From the NCBI RefSeq assembly GCF_030811455.1, contig NZ_JAUSQU010000001.1:7192001-7256000 (forward strand): DNA of 64,000 nt, in the 5' to 3' direction. Made by a program: the position numbers and the translations under genes. Source of the DNA: Streptosporangium lutulentum (GTDB lineage Bacteria; Actinomycetota; Actinomycetes; Streptosporangiales; Streptosporangiaceae). Shown here piece after piece: positions 24,918 through 34,132 of the stretch (positions within the stretch are counted from its first letter, which is position 1; every line of letters starts with the position of its first letter). The notes beneath the pieces are model-generated. The model did no database searches and was not told where the DNA came from. It worked only from the letters and a program-made list of their open reading frames with translations.

Positions 24918-25354
24918 TCGAACGCGACCGGGATCCGGACGGCAGGGCGCGCAACCAGCGCCCCAGGGACGCGCTCGGACGGCCGCTGCCCCACGGAGCC
25001 GAGGGGGTGGAGCGCATCCCCGACGACTACGCGCCGAGCGCGGAGGAGGCTCTCTCCGAGGCGCGTCGCCTGCTCGACGAGGGCAGGCCGTTCCATGCCC
25101 ACGAGGTGCTGGAGGGCCGCTGGAAGACCGCCCCGGAGGAGGAGCGGGAGCTGTGGCAGGGACTGGCGCAGATCTGTGTCGGCCTCACCCATCTCCAGCG
25201 GGGCAACCGGCGCGGGGCCGCGGCGCTGTTCGCACGCGGCGCCGACAGGATCTCCTCGTACGGCGCGCCGTACGAGGAGATCGCCCGGACCGCTCGCGCG
25301 CTGGACGACCTGGACGCCGGGACGGCCGTCTCCAGGATCCGGGCCCTGCTCTAG
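24914..25354 (+). CDS. DUF309 protein
   Basis: A 146-aa helical protein with the DUF309 signature FHAHEVLEGRWK (about 61-72) and ELWQGLAQICVGLTHLQRGN (about 79-98). Function is not established. ATG at 24914 overlaps the hydrolase stop (ATGA), so it ends this three-gene unit. It converges on marP; the 57-bp gap is GC-rich with a short palindromic stretch. Confidence 0.85.
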   Translation: MIERDRDPDGRARNQRPRDALGRPLPHGAEGVERIPDDYAPSAEEALSEARRLLDEGRPFHAHEVLEGRWKTAPEEERELWQGLAQICVGLTHLQRGNRRGAAALFARGADRISSYGAPYEEIARTARALDDLDAGTAVSRIRALL

Positions 25355-25411
25355 CCGGCCCGGCCCGGACCGTCTCCGGCCGCCGAGGTCCGGCCCTGCC
25401 CGGCCGGTCCG

Positions 25412-26608
25412 CTAGTTCTGGTTGCACTCCTGGGTGCTCACGGCGTTGACCAGTTTGGAGCCGTCTTCGGCGTCGGGGGCCACCTCCGCGGCCGTCAGGA
25501 CGAACCCGGTCTCCGGCTGGTCGAGGACCGCCGCGAAGACGACTCCGTAGACACGGCCGTCCGTGGTGAGCAGCGGTCCGCCGGAGTTGCCCTGCCGGAC
25601 CAGGCCGCGGATCGAGTAGACGTCGCGGGTGACGGACTTGCGCTCGTAGATGTCGGGCCCGTTGGCCCTCTGCTGCACCCGGATCCGGGCCTCGTTGGTG
25701 GTGAAGCCCAGGCCGTGCGGGAAACCCGCGATGATCGCGTCGTCGCCCTGCTTGGCATTGCCGTCGAAGCGCAGGAGCGGCATGTTCAGTCCGGGGACGT
25801 AGAGGATGGCGATGTCCCTGTCGGGGTTGTAGAGCACCACCTTGGCCCGGTGGGTGTGGTTCAGGTAGTCGGTGACCTGAAGCTCCTTGTCGACCCCGGC
25901 GACCACGTGGGCGTTCGTCATGATCCGGTCTTGCGAGTAGACGAACCCGGTGCCCTCGATGTGCTTGCTGCAGCTCGACGCGACGCCCTGGACCTTGACG
26001 ATGCCCTTGCGTGCCCGCGAGAGCTGCCGGCCCTTCAGCACGCTCCGGTCGGGCGGGGCGACCTCGACGAACTGACCGCCCCCTATGCCGTCGAACACCT
26101 TGGGGAAGCCCGAGGTGTCGATGAACGCCTTGATCGGCGCCTGCAGGTCCTTGGCCCCCTCCGGCATCACCTGGTCGACGGTGCTGATCAGCAAGGACCT
26201 GTGGACCTGCTCGCTGAGCATGGTGAACTGCGACGAGACCAGTAAGGAGCCGATCAGCCAGGCGACGATCAGGACCGAGAACGCACTGGTGAACGTGCCC
26301 CCGACCGCGTCGACCACCTTGGCGGGCTCCCAGGTGACATGGCTGCGGACCACCGCGCCGATCGTCGACGAGGCGAACTGCCCGATCGTGGCGGCGAGGA
26401 AGACGACGACGATGGCGAGCAGCGCTCGCTCGGTATCGCCGTCGACCACGGCCTCGGCGATAGGGGGGGCGATGAACATGCCCAGCAGCGCGCCCCCAAC
26501 GAATCCGACAAAGCTTAGGACCCCGATGATGAACCCCTGGCGGTATCCCGACACCGCGAAGGCCACCATCAGGGCGATCAGGATGAGATCGAGGAGATCA
26601 CCGCTCAC
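25412..26608 (-). CDS. marP: MarP-like membrane serine protease (CvpA domain plus trypsin-like domain)
   Basis: A 398-aa protein. Four N-terminal membrane helices (about 4-120) form the CvpA-like anchor; the periplasmic/extracellular chymotrypsin-fold domain has His in TNAHVVAG, Asp in NPDRDIAIL and Ser in RQGNSGGPLL. Cysteines in ASSCSKH and near the C-terminus (TQECNQN) match the disulfide known for Mycobacterium MarP, which is needed for acid resistance. GTG at 26608 preceded by AAAGGGG is chosen; the longer frame to 27031 overlaps the divergent HEAT gene. Confidence 0.92.
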   Translation of the reverse strand: MSGDLLDLILIALMVAFAVSGYRQGFIIGVLSFVGFVGGALLGMFIAPPIAEAVVDGDTERALLAIVVVFLAATIGQFASSTIGAVVRSHVTWEPAKVVDAVGGTFTSAFSVLIVAWLIGSLLVSSQFTMLSEQVHRSLLISTVDQVMPEGAKDLQAPIKAFIDTSGFPKVFDGIGGGQFVEVAPPDRSVLKGRQLSRARKGIVKVQGVASSCSKHIEGTGFVYSQDRIMTNAHVVAGVDKELQVTDYLNHTHRAKVVLYNPDRDIAILYVPGLNMPLLRFDGNAKQGDDAIIAGFPHGLGFTTNEARIRVQQRANGPDIYERKSVTRDVYSIRGLVRQGNSGGPLLTTDGRVYGVVFAAVLDQPETGFVLTAAEVAPDAEDGSKLVNAVSTQECNQN

Positions 26609-26680
26609 CCCTTTACGGTATCCAGCCGTTGTCCCGCGCGTGCACACCTTCCCCGAGGTATCTGCGGTTATCGTGGCCAG

Positions 26681-27232
26681 ATGGCAACGATCGGGGGGTC
26701 GGCGGCCGTGGAGTCTCTCATCGAGACCGCGCTGCGAGATCAGGACCAGGACGGCGCGATCCGCTGGCACGCGATCAATGAGCTGCAAAAACGTGGCGAT
26801 CTGGAGACTTTCACCGCGGCCCGGCGGTTGTGCTCGGGAAAGACTACGGCCGAGCGGATGCTCGGGGTGGACATTCTCGGCCGGCTCGGTTTCGTCGGTC
26901 GTAGCCTGCCGGTGCTCCGTTCCCTCTCCGTCCGCGAGGACGACTGCCTGGTGCTCTACTCGGTGCTGATCGCCTTCGGTCACCTCAGAGACCGTCGCGC
27001 TCTCCCCTCGGTGATCGCCCTGGCCGAGCACCCCGATCCCAGGGTTCGCTACGGCGCCGCCTACGCGTTACCGAACATCATGGGCAACCCGCCGGACCCG
27101 TCCGGTCTGTCCGCCCTGAGACGGCTGATCAACGACCCCGACGACGACGTGGCCGACTGGGCCTGCCTCGGCCTGGCCCTGTCAACGGGATGCGAGGTTA
27201 ACGACGTCAGGGGGCAGGTCCTCGACCCGTGA
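26681..27232 (+). CDS. HEAT-repeat protein
   Basis: A 183-aa helical solenoid. At least three HEAT-like units are visible, for example VLYSVLIAFGHLRDRRALPS and RVRYGAAYALPNIMG, followed by VADWACLGLALS. Such proteins serve as scaffolds or maturation factors; no partner is evident. It is divergent from marP (72-bp gap) and its last 51 nt overlap the 3' end of the convergent Nudix gene. Confidence 0.8.
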   Translation: MATIGGSAAVESLIETALRDQDQDGAIRWHAINELQKRGDLETFTAARRLCSGKTTAERMLGVDILGRLGFVGRSLPVLRSLSVREDDCLVLYSVLIAFGHLRDRRALPSVIALAEHPDPRVRYGAAYALPNIMGNPPDPSGLSALRRLINDPDDDVADWACLGLALSTGCEVNDVRGQVLDP

Positions 27233-27823
27233 CCGATCCCAGGGGAGCTCGAAGCCCGAGGCGGCGAGCACCCCGTCGAGCACTCCTGCCGTGAACCCCC
27301 ACACCAGCAGCCCGCGCACCCGGAACGCCGGGCCGCGATAATCGTTCGAGTGGCGCAGCCTGAGCCTGTTGGCCGGATCGACGAGCTCGCTGATCGGGAC
27401 CCGCTCCACCGACTCCACCTCGTCGGGTGAGGCCGCGTGCACCACGCAGGGAGTGTGCCACCAGCCCAGCACCGGGGTCACCCGGTTGTCGCTGTGGGGC
27501 AGGTACAGCTCGGACATCGTGCCGATCACCCGGACACCGGCCGGATCGAGACCGGTCTCCTCCTGGGCCTCACGCAGCGCGGCGGCGATCGGGCCGTCGT
27601 CCTCGGGATCCACCCCTCCGCCGGGGAAGGCGGGCTGCCCGGCGTGCGTGCGCCCCCGCGAGCTGCGCTGGATCAGCAGCACGTCGGGGCCGAGCGGCCC
27701 CTCGCCGAACAGCATCAGCACCGCGGCCGGGCGTCCGCCGGACGCGGGCGGGCGCATCGGCGGGGGCACCGGTGCCCCCGCGGCACGTTCGGCCAGCGTC
27801 TCCAACCATTCAGGCACTTCCAC
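27182..27823 (-). CDS. Nudix hydrolase, CoA-pyrophosphatase type
   Basis: A 213-aa Nudix protein. The Nudix box is complete: GGGVDPEDDGP...ALREAQEETGLDP (about residues 68-92), with the CoA-type upstream motif LLIQRSSRGRTHAGQPAFPG. It likely hydrolyses CoA derivatives (NudL-like). GTG at 27823 has GGAGG 7 nt upstream; two other GTGs lie nearby. The gap to nth (27824-28006) contains three approximate copies of a GGTTACGGGAACG unit. Confidence 0.88.
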   Translation of the reverse strand: MEVPEWLETLAERAAGAPVPPPMRPPASGGRPAAVLMLFGEGPLGPDVLLIQRSSRGRTHAGQPAFPGGGVDPEDDGPIAAALREAQEETGLDPAGVRVIGTMSELYLPHSDNRVTPVLGWWHTPCVVHAASPDEVESVERVPISELVDPANRLRLRHSNDYRGPAFRVRGLLVWGFTAGVLDGVLAASGFELPWDRSRVEDLPPDVVNLASR

Positions 27824-28006
27824 GGGCACACCTCCGGTCTCTGCAACACGGCATCCCGCCCGGCGCTTCCCGATCGCGGGAAGCGCCACCGCCCGATTAT
27901 GCGGGCGACCCCGGCGGTTACGAGGGTGGCCCCGCCCCGTTACGGGAACGGACCCGCCCGGTTACGGGAACGATCCCGGACGGCCGCGGGACGACCGGGG
28001 AGGACG

Positions 28007-28726
28007 TCAGGAGAACGGCCCCGGACGCACCAGCTTGGCGGCCTCGACGGGGTTCGTGGGACCGATGCCGTACGAGGGACAGAGCGCGGCGAGCGGGCAC
28101 ACGCCGCAGGCGGGCTTGCGGGCGTGGCACATGCGGCGGCCGTGCCAGATCAGGCGGTGGGACATCATCGTCCAGTCGCGCTTCGGGATGAGCTCCGCGA
28201 CGGCCTGCTCGATCTTGACCGGGTCGGTCTCCTCGGTCCAGCGGAACCGGTTCACGAGCCGCTGGAAGTGCGTGTCCACGGTGATCCCGGGCACCCCGAA
28301 GGCGTTGCCGAGCACCACATTGGCGGTCTTTCGGCCGACTCCGGGAAGGGTCACGAGATCCTTGAGCCTGCCGGGAACCTCGCCGCCGAAGCGGTCGCAC
28401 AGGACCTGGGCCATGCCGACGATGCTGTTGGTCTTGGCCCGGAAGAACCCGGTGGGCCGGATGATCTCCTCCACCTCGACCCGGTCGGCGCCCGCATAGT
28501 CTTCTGCTGTCCGATATTTCGCAAAAAGCGTAGGAGTAACCGTATTGACCCTTTTGTCCGTACACTGCGCAGATAAGATCGTCGCTACCAGCAGTTCCAG
28601 GGGATCACGGAAGTCAAGCTCACAGTGGGCGTCAGGGTAGGTTTCCGCCAGAATTCGGTCCATCCGCCGAGCTCGACGGACCAGGGCAAGCCGGGATTCA
28701 CCTGCGGAGCTGACGTTGCGGAGCAC
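28007..28726 (-). CDS. nth: Endonuclease III
   Basis: A 239-aa base-excision repair glycosylase/AP lyase. Seen: helix-hairpin-helix [14 protein letters not shown] with the catalytic Lys, the catalytic Asp in [10 protein letters not shown], and the 4Fe-4S ligands [17 protein letters not shown] (C-x7-C-x2-C-x5-C). N-terminus [12 protein letters not shown]-like matches mycobacterial Nth, which supports the ATG at 28726. Divergent from crp with an 87-bp shared regulatory region. Confidence 0.96.
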   Translation of the reverse strand: MLRNVSSAGESRLALVRRARRMDRILAETYPDAHCELDFRDPLELLVATILSAQCTDKRVNTVTPTLFAKYRTAEDYAGADRVEVEEIIRPTGFFRAKTNSIVGMAQVLCDRFGGEVPGRLKDLVTLPGVGRKTANVVLGNAFGVPGITVDTHFQRLVNRFRWTEETDPVKIEQAVAELIPKRDWTMMSHRLIWHGRRMCHARKPACGVCPLAALCPSYGIGPTNPVEAAKLVRPGPFS

Positions 28727-28766
28727 TCCGACAGCCTACGCGCATGGCCCCCCGGAGAACCGCGCG

Positions 28767-28780
28767 GTGCGATAGGTCAC
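28767..28780. promoter_or_regulatory. Candidate Crp site between nth and crp
   Basis: GTGCGATAGGTCAC fits the GTG-N8-CAC core of Crp sites, with the right half extended to the full TCACA. It lies 34 nt upstream of the crp start and 41 nt upstream of nth, suggesting autoregulation. Confidence 0.45.
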
Positions 28781-28813
28781 AATTACTGCGTGAGCCGTGA
28801 AACAGGAGGCACT

Positions 28814-29494
28814 GTGAACACCGACGACGTGCTGGGCAAGGCTCCGCTCTTCTCGGCGCTCGACCGGGAGAGCGCCGCCGCGCTGCGCACGAGCATCTCC
28901 GAGGTGCAACTGTCCAAGGGACAGACCCTGTTCGCCGAGAACGAGACCGGGGATCGCCTCTACGTGGTGCTCGAAGGCAAGATCAAGCTGTCCAGGACCG
29001 CGCCCGACGGCCGGGAGAACCTGCTCAGCGTGCTCGGCCCGAGCGAGATGTTCGGTGAGCTGTCGCTGTTCGACCCCCGCCCCCGCACGGCGTCCGCCAC
29101 CGCGCTGACCGACGTCCGCCTGGCCGGGCTCGGCCACGACGACCTTCGCCCCTGGCTGACCGGTCGCCCCGAGGTCGCCCTGCACCTGCTGCGCGCCCTG
29201 GCCCAGCGGCTCCGCCGTACCAACGACGTGCTGGCCGACCTGGTCTTCACCGACGTCCCCGGCCGGGTCGCCAAGGCCCTGCTCGACCTGGCCGAGCGCT
29301 TCGGCCAGCGGATCGAGGACGGCGTCCGGGTCCACCACGACCTCACCCAGGAGGAGCTGGCCCAGCTGGTCGGAGCCTCGCGCGAGACCGTGAACAAGGC
29401 CCTGGCCGACTTCGCCCAGCGCGGCTGGCTGCGCATCGAGGCCAAGGCCGTGGTCATCATGGACCTGGAGCGGCTGCACAACCGCTCGCGCTAG
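28814..29494 (+). CDS. crp: Crp/Fnr family transcription regulator
   Basis: A 226-aa regulator: cyclic-nucleotide-binding beta-barrel (about 10-120) with phosphate-binding cassette GELSLFDPRPRTASATA, dimer helix, and winged HTH TQEELAQLVGASRETVNKAL (about 175-194). It corresponds in position to Streptomyces SCO3571 and Mycobacterium Rv3676. GTG at 28814 has AGGAGG upstream; the frame reaching to 28625 overlaps nth. Its TAG stop shares a CTAG palindrome with the stop of the convergent MBL gene. Confidence 0.95.
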   Translation: MNTDDVLGKAPLFSALDRESAAALRTSISEVQLSKGQTLFAENETGDRLYVVLEGKIKLSRTAPDGRENLLSVLGPSEMFGELSLFDPRPRTASATALTDVRLAGLGHDDLRPWLTGRPEVALHLLRALAQRLRRTNDVLADLVFTDVPGRVAKALLDLAERFGQRIEDGVRVHHDLTQEELAQLVGASRETVNKALADFAQRGWLRIEAKAVVIMDLERLHNRSR

Positions 29495-30279
29495 CCGTCG
29501 AGATAGTCCAGCTGGGCGCGGACCGACATCTCGGCGGCGAACCAGAGCGACCTGTCCACGTCCGCGTAGACGATCTCCACGATCTCCCTCGGCGTCGCCG
29601 CACCCCCCTCGCGCGCCTTCCGGATCTGGTCCAGCCGCCGCCGCCGGTGTGCGATGTAGCCGTCCAGCGCGCCGATCGGGTCGGGCAGCACCGGGCCGTG
29701 GCCCGGCAGCAGCGCCTCGGCGCCGACGTGCTCGGTCCTCGCGCGAAGCCGGTCGAGAGACCGCAGGTAGTCGGCCAGGTCGCCGTCCGGAGCGATCACG
29801 GTGGTGCCCCGGCCGAGCACGGTGTCCCCGGTCAGGATCGCCCGGTCCTCGGGCAGCCAGAAGCAGAGCGAGTCGAACGAGTGGCCCGGCGTGCCGACCA
29901 CGTGGAGCTCCAGGCCGCCGACCGTGAGCACGTCACCGTCACCGAGCCCCTCCTCCCCCAGCCGGTGCGCGGGGTCCAGTGCCCTGACGGGTGCGCGGAG
30001 CAGCCCGGCGAGCTTTCCCGCGCCCCCGCTGTGGTCGTGGTGACCGTGGGTGAGCAGGATCGTCGCGACCCTGCGCCCCTCCAGCTGACCGGCGACCCTC
30101 GCGAGGTGGTCGTCGTCGTCCGGCCCGGGATCGACGACCAGGACGTCCTCCCCGTCGCCGATCACCCACGTGTTGGTCCCGTCCAGGGTCATCGGGGACG
30201 GATTCGGGGCCAGAAGGTTGAGGGCGTGGGTCGTGCCCGACCCGTCGGGCCCTTCCAGGGGGATCCGCAGCCCGCTCAC
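29491..30279 (-). CDS. Metallo-beta-lactamase-fold hydrolase (LACTB2-like)
   Basis: A 262-aa MBL-fold protein. Metal ligands: THGHHDHSGG (about 78-87), GTPGHSFDS, LTGDTVLG and LLPGHGPV; a helical C-terminal part follows. The LACTB2/RNase-like group is implied by the short winged C-terminus, but substrate is unknown. GTG at 30279 overlaps the stop of the upstream Nudix gene (GTGA). Its TAG stop overlaps that of crp by CTAG. Confidence 0.88.
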   Translation of the reverse strand: MSGLRIPLEGPDGSGTTHALNLLAPNPSPMTLDGTNTWVIGDGEDVLVVDPGPDDDDHLARVAGQLEGRRVATILLTHGHHDHSGGAGKLAGLLRAPVRALDPAHRLGEEGLGDGDVLTVGGLELHVVGTPGHSFDSLCFWLPEDRAILTGDTVLGRGTTVIAPDGDLADYLRSLDRLRARTEHVGAEALLPGHGPVLPDPIGALDGYIAHRRRRLDQIRKAREGGAATPREIVEIVYADVDRSLWFAAEMSVRAQLDYLDG

Positions 30280-31112
30280 GCGGCACCGAACCTGTAGTCG
30301 TCGTCGAGCACGATGTGCATCTCCCCGTCCACCTCCGCGATCTCCGGCATGAGGGTGACGATCTCCCGTTCGACCGCCAGCACGTCGGGGACCTTCTCGT
30401 AGGCGCGCAGCTCGCCGAGCGTGCGGTAGGTCGGGGGCATCAGGAAGATCTGACCGCTCCTGGCCCGGTCGATCGCGTCGGCGGGCCGTACCCAGGCGAC
30501 CTGGTCGGCCTCACCGCCGACGTCACGGGTGCGCTGGCCCGGAGGGAGGGCCGCCACGAAGAACCGGGTGTCGAAGCGCCTGTGCTCGACCCTGGGGGTG
30601 ATCCAGTGAGCCCAGGGACGCAGCAGGTCGGAACGGAGGACGAGACCGCGCCTGTCCAGGAAGTCGGCGAAGGACAGGCTCCTGTCGATCAGGGCGAGCC
30701 GGTCGGACTCCCACTCGTCGCCGGTGGTGTCGGCCACGACGGAGTCCTCGGACAAGCCGGCGAGCAGCACGCCCGACTCCTCGAACGTCTCCCGTACGGC
30801 GGCGCACACCAGCCCCCGCGCCGTCCTGTCGTCCGCGCGGAAGACCTCGCCCCACGCGGCGGGCGAGGGCCCGGCCCAGGCGACCGCCTGGTCGGTGTCA
30901 CGTGGATCCACCGAGCCTCCGGGGAAGACGTAGGCTCCCGCGGCGAAGGCCATACTGGCCTTGCGCCGCAGCATGTAGACCTCCGCGCTCTCGCGGCCCT
31001 CCCGGAGGATGACCACGGTGGCGGCATCCCGGGCCGGGACGGGCTCCACCCGCCCGGCCAGAATGTCGCGTGCGCGCTCGCCCAGCTCACCAGGAAGCGG
31101 GATACCACCCAT
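30276..31112 (-). CDS. Nudix hydrolase with split Nudix box (NUDT19-like)
   Basis: A 278-aa protein. The Nudix box is interrupted by a 40-residue insertion: GAYVFPGGSVDPRDT (about 58-72) and AAVRETFEESGVLLAG (about 104-119), the pattern of the NUDT19-type acyl-CoA/long Nudix proteins. Start ATG 31112. Coupled to the downstream MBL gene. The 31113-31203 gap holds no gene. Confidence 0.85.
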   Translation of the reverse strand: MGGIPLPGELGERARDILAGRVEPVPARDAATVVILREGRESAEVYMLRRKASMAFAAGAYVFPGGSVDPRDTDQAVAWAGPSPAAWGEVFRADDRTARGLVCAAVRETFEESGVLLAGLSEDSVVADTTGDEWESDRLALIDRSLSFADFLDRRGLVLRSDLLRPWAHWITPRVEHRRFDTRFFVAALPPGQRTRDVGGEADQVAWVRPADAIDRARSGQIFLMPPTYRTLGELRAYEKVPDVLAVEREIVTLMPEIAEVDGEMHIVLDDDYRFGAA

Positions 31113-31203
31113 TCAGACCCTCCACCAGAACCTCACTCGGTTTCAGGGTCCATCATGTGGCACCGCCCGGTCTTGGACAATCATCAACAAACCCTAATGA
31201 AAC

Positions 31204-31662
31204 TCAGCGAACCTCAGCGATCATTTCGATCTCGACGGGCGCGTCCAGCGGGAGAACCGCGACGCCCACCGCGCTGCGGGCATGCGCGCCCGACTCGCCG
31301 AACAGCTCGCCGAGCAGCTCGCTGGCCCCGTTGACCACCCGAGGCTGGCCGGTGAAGTCAGGAGCGCTGGCCACGAAACCGACGACCTTGATGATCCTGA
31401 CGACGTTCGGCAGGCCGCCGGACACCGAGGCGATGGCCGCGAGGGCGTTGAGGGCGCAGATCTTGGCCAGGCCGTGGGCGTCCTCGACGTCCACCTCGGC
31501 GCCGACCTTGCCGGTCGTCATCAGCTTGCCCTCCACCATCGGGAGCTGGCCCGAGGTGTAGACGTAGTCACCCGTGCGGACGGCCGGGACGTAGGCCGCC
31601 AGCGGCGACGCCACCTCCGGCAGGACCAGGCCCAGCGCCGCCAGCCTCTCCTGCGGGGTCAC
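31204..31662 (-). CDS. RidA (YjgF/UK114) family protein
   Basis: A 152-aa RidA-family protein of the longer actinobacterial type. Seen: YVYTSGQLPMVEGKL (about 34-48), the NALAAIASVSGGL helix, and the C-terminal SAVGVAVLPLDAPVEIEMIA. Members deaminate reactive enamine/imine intermediates; the canonical Arg of the RidA subfamily is replaced, so activity is uncertain. GTG at 31662 overlaps the DUF4177 stop by GTGA. Confidence 0.88.
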   Translation of the reverse strand: MTPQERLAALGLVLPEVASPLAAYVPAVRTGDYVYTSGQLPMVEGKLMTTGKVGAEVDVEDAHGLAKICALNALAAIASVSGGLPNVVRIIKVVGFVASAPDFTGQPRVVNGASELLGELFGESGAHARSAVGVAVLPLDAPVEIEMIAEVR

Positions 31663-31817
31663 TGCTTGGGCCGCTTCATGTAGGCGACCAGCTGCTCGGG
31701 GTTGTTCGGCCCGGGCACGACCTGGACGAGCTCCCAGCCGTCCTGGCCCCAGTTGTCAAGAATCTGCTTGGTGGCGTGCACCAGCAGAGGAACCGTCGAG
31801 TACTCCCATTTCGTCAT
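31659..31817 (-). CDS. DUF4177 small protein
   Basis: A 52-aa protein starting MTKWEYSTVPLLVH and containing NWGQDGWELVQVV, the hallmarks of DUF4177. It is hidden inside a much longer open frame, but ATG at 31817 with this family N-terminus is clear. Coupled to the ridA-like gene; function unknown. In Mycobacterium the same small gene lies beside the ATPase pair (Rv3678A region). Confidence 0.85.
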   Translation of the reverse strand: MTKWEYSTVPLLVHATKQILDNWGQDGWELVQVVPGPNNPEQLVAYMKRPKQ

Positions 31818-31973
31818 GCGGGACACATTAGCGAGACCTCCGCGGCGAGCGGTTCCATCCGAACATCCCTCCGGTGGAACGGCTTGCCATAACAAGCTGT
31901 GAGAAACCACATATTTATGTACGGAGCAAGGCCGCGGCGAATCGTCAAGTGGCCGTTGGGTAGCCTTCGAAAG

Positions 31974-32978
31974 GTGAGAGCTCGCGACACCGATTGGGAC
32001 GGCGTACGCCTCCACGTCGTCACCGGTAAGGGCGGCACCGGTAAAACCACGGTGGCCGCCGCACTCGCCCTTGCCCTCGCCGCGGGCGGACGCAAGGTCC
32101 TGCTGGTGGAGGTCGAGGGCCGGCAGGGAATCGCACAGGTCTTCGACCTGCCGCCGCTGCCGTACGAGGAGAGGAAGATCGCCGTCGCGCCCGGTGGCGG
32201 GGACGTCTACGCGCTGGCCATCGACGCGGAAGAGGCCATGCTCGACTACCTCGAGATGTTCTACGGCATGCGCAGGGCGGGCAAGGCGCTGAGCAAGATG
32301 GGCATCGTCGACTTCGCCACGACCATCGCCCCGGGCTTTCGCGACGTCCTGGTCACCGGCAAGACGAGCGAGGCCGTCCGGCGCAAGGGCAAGGACGGCA
32401 GGCGGGTCTACGACGCGGTCGTGCTCGACGCGCCGCCGACCGGCCGGATCGCCCGCTTCCTCAACGTCACCAACGAGGTCTCCGGGCTGGCCAGGATGGG
32501 TCCGATCAAGAACCACGCCGACCTGGTGAACGGGGTCGTGTCCTCCCCCGAGACCGCGGTGCACTTCGTCACGCTCCTGGAGGAGATGCCCGTCCAGGAG
32601 ACCCTGGACGGGCTGCAGGAGCTCCACACGATCGGCCTCCCGGCCGGCGGGGTCTTCATCAACATGGTCAGGGAGTCGTTGCTGCCCGACTCCGTCCTGA
32701 AAGCCGCAGCGAAGGGCCGGTTCGACCCGGGCGAGCTGGTGCTCGGCCTCAAGGCGGCCGGACTCACCGACGGCGGTTCCACCGGGGTCTCCGTGGCCGA
32801 GGCGCTCGCGGAGGAGATCGCCGATCACGCCCACCGGGCCGAGCTCGAACACCGCGAGCGGCTGGCGCTGAACAAGGCGGGCCGCCCCCGCTACGAGCTG
32901 CCGCTGCTGGCCGACGGGGTCGACCTTTCCGGGCTGTACGAGCTGGCGGAGTCGATCCGCGTCCAGGGAGCGGCATGA
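31974..32978 (+). CDS. Get3/ArsA-like ATPase, first of a pair
   Basis: A 334-aa P-loop ATPase of the ArsA/Get3 superfamily: deviant Walker A GKGGTGKTTVAA (about 17-28), switch I-type DAEEAM region, switch II VVLDAPPTGRIARFL. Corresponds to mycobacterial Rv3679 (BagA), which forms a heterodimer with its neighbour and protects against toxic stress. GTG at 31974 follows TAGCCT by 7 nt and lacks a ribosome site, suggesting a leaderless start; the frame back to 31899 is rejected. ATGA overlap with the partner. Confidence 0.9.
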   Translation: MRARDTDWDGVRLHVVTGKGGTGKTTVAAALALALAAGGRKVLLVEVEGRQGIAQVFDLPPLPYEERKIAVAPGGGDVYALAIDAEEAMLDYLEMFYGMRRAGKALSKMGIVDFATTIAPGFRDVLVTGKTSEAVRRKGKDGRRVYDAVVLDAPPTGRIARFLNVTNEVSGLARMGPIKNHADLVNGVVSSPETAVHFVTLLEEMPVQETLDGLQELHTIGLPAGGVFINMVRESLLPDSVLKAAAKGRFDPGELVLGLKAAGLTDGGSTGVSVAEALAEEIADHAHRAELEHRERLALNKAGRPRYELPLLADGVDLSGLYELAESIRVQGAA

Positions 32979-34132
32979 GCAAGCGCGACGAGCGACCCGG
33001 CGGGCACCGGAAGGCCCCGGTCCTCGACCTCGACGCGATCATCGACGATCCGGGCACCCGGATCGTCGTCTGCTGCGGCTCCGGCGGCGTCGGCAAGACC
33101 ACCACCGCGGCGGCGCTGGGACTGCGGGCGGCCGAGCGCGGCCGTTCCGCCGTGGTGCTCACGGTGGACCCCGCCCGGCGGCTGGCGCAGTCGATGGGGC
33201 TGACCGAGCTCGACAACACCCCCAAGCCTGTCTCGGGCGTGAAGGGCAAGGGCAGGCTGCACGCCATGATGCTCGACATGAAGCGGACCTTCGATGAGAT
33301 CATCGAAGCGCACGCCGACCCAGAGCGAGCCCGCCAGATCCTGACGAACCCCTTCTACCAGTCTCTGTCGTCCAGCTTCTCCGGCACGCAGGAGTACATG
33401 GCGATGGAGAAGCTGGGGCAGCTCCGCCGCTCGGGCGACTGGGATCTGATCATCGTGGACACCCCGCCGTCCCGCTCCGCGCTGGACTTCCTGGACGCGC
33501 CCGAACGGCTGGGACGTTTCCTCGACGGACGGCTCATCCGGGTGCTGATGGCCCCCGCCAAGGCCGGAGGGCGCAGCGCGTTCAAGCTGCTCAACGCCGG
33601 TTTCGGGTTCATCGCCGGAGCCATGACCAAGCTGCTGGGCGCGCAGGTGCTCAAGGACCTGCAGACCTTCGTGTCCGCCCTGGACGCCGTCTTCGGCGGG
33701 TTCAGGGCGCGTGCCGACCAGACCTACAGGCTCCTGCAGGCCCCCGGCACCGCGTTCGTCGTCGTGGCCTCGCCCGAACGCGACGCGATGCGTGAGGCGT
33801 CCTACTTCGTGGAGAGGCTGGCCGCGGAGCGCATGCCCCTGGCCGGACTCGTGATCAACCGGATGCACCTCTCGCCGGCGGGCGTGCTGTCGGCGGCCCG
33901 GAGCGCCGCCGCGGCGGAGGACCTGGAGTCGCGTGGCGAGCACGAGCTGACCGCCGCCGTGCTGCGGCTGCACGCCGGCCGGATGCAGCTGGCCGCCCGC
34001 GAGCTACGCGAGCAGGAGCACTTCGTCTCCGCCCATCCCACGGTGCCCGTGGCCCGGGTTCCCGCCATGGCGCAGGACGTGCACGACCTGAAGGGTCTGC
34101 GCGAGGTGGGCGAGCTCCTGGGCTCCCAGTAG
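32975..34132 (+). CDS. Get3/ArsA-like ATPase, second of a pair
   Basis: A 385-aa ATPase with Walker A GSGGVGKTTTAA (about 36-47), LTVDPARRLA, and switch II IIVDTPPSRSALDFL. Corresponds to Rv3680 (BagB). Starts inside the stop of the first ATPase (ATGA), consistent with an obligate heterodimer. No metal-binding cysteines of arsenite-specific ArsA are seen, so an arsenite role is unlikely. Confidence 0.9.
   Translation: MSKRDERPGGHRKAPVLDLDAIIDDPGTRIVVCCGSGGVGKTTTAAALGLRAAERGRSAVVLTVDPARRLAQSMGLTELDNTPKPVSGVKGKGRLHAMMLDMKRTFDEIIEAHADPERARQILTNPFYQSLSSSFSGTQEYMAMEKLGQLRRSGDWDLIIVDTPPSRSALDFLDAPERLGRFLDGRLIRVLMAPAKAGGRSAFKLLNAGFGFIAGAMTKLLGAQVLKDLQTFVSALDAVFGGFRARADQTYRLLQAPGTAFVVVASPERDAMREASYFVERLAAERMPLAGLVINRMHLSPAGVLSAARSAAAAEDLESRGEHELTAAVLRLHAGRMQLAARELREQEHFVSAHPTVPVARVPAMAQDVHDLKGLREVGELLGSQ

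Noticed and set aside
31974-34132. Arsenite efflux ATPase operon
   Set aside because: The ATPases lack ArsA metal-binding cysteines and no arsB, arsR or arsC is present; position matches the Rv3679-Rv3680 pair.
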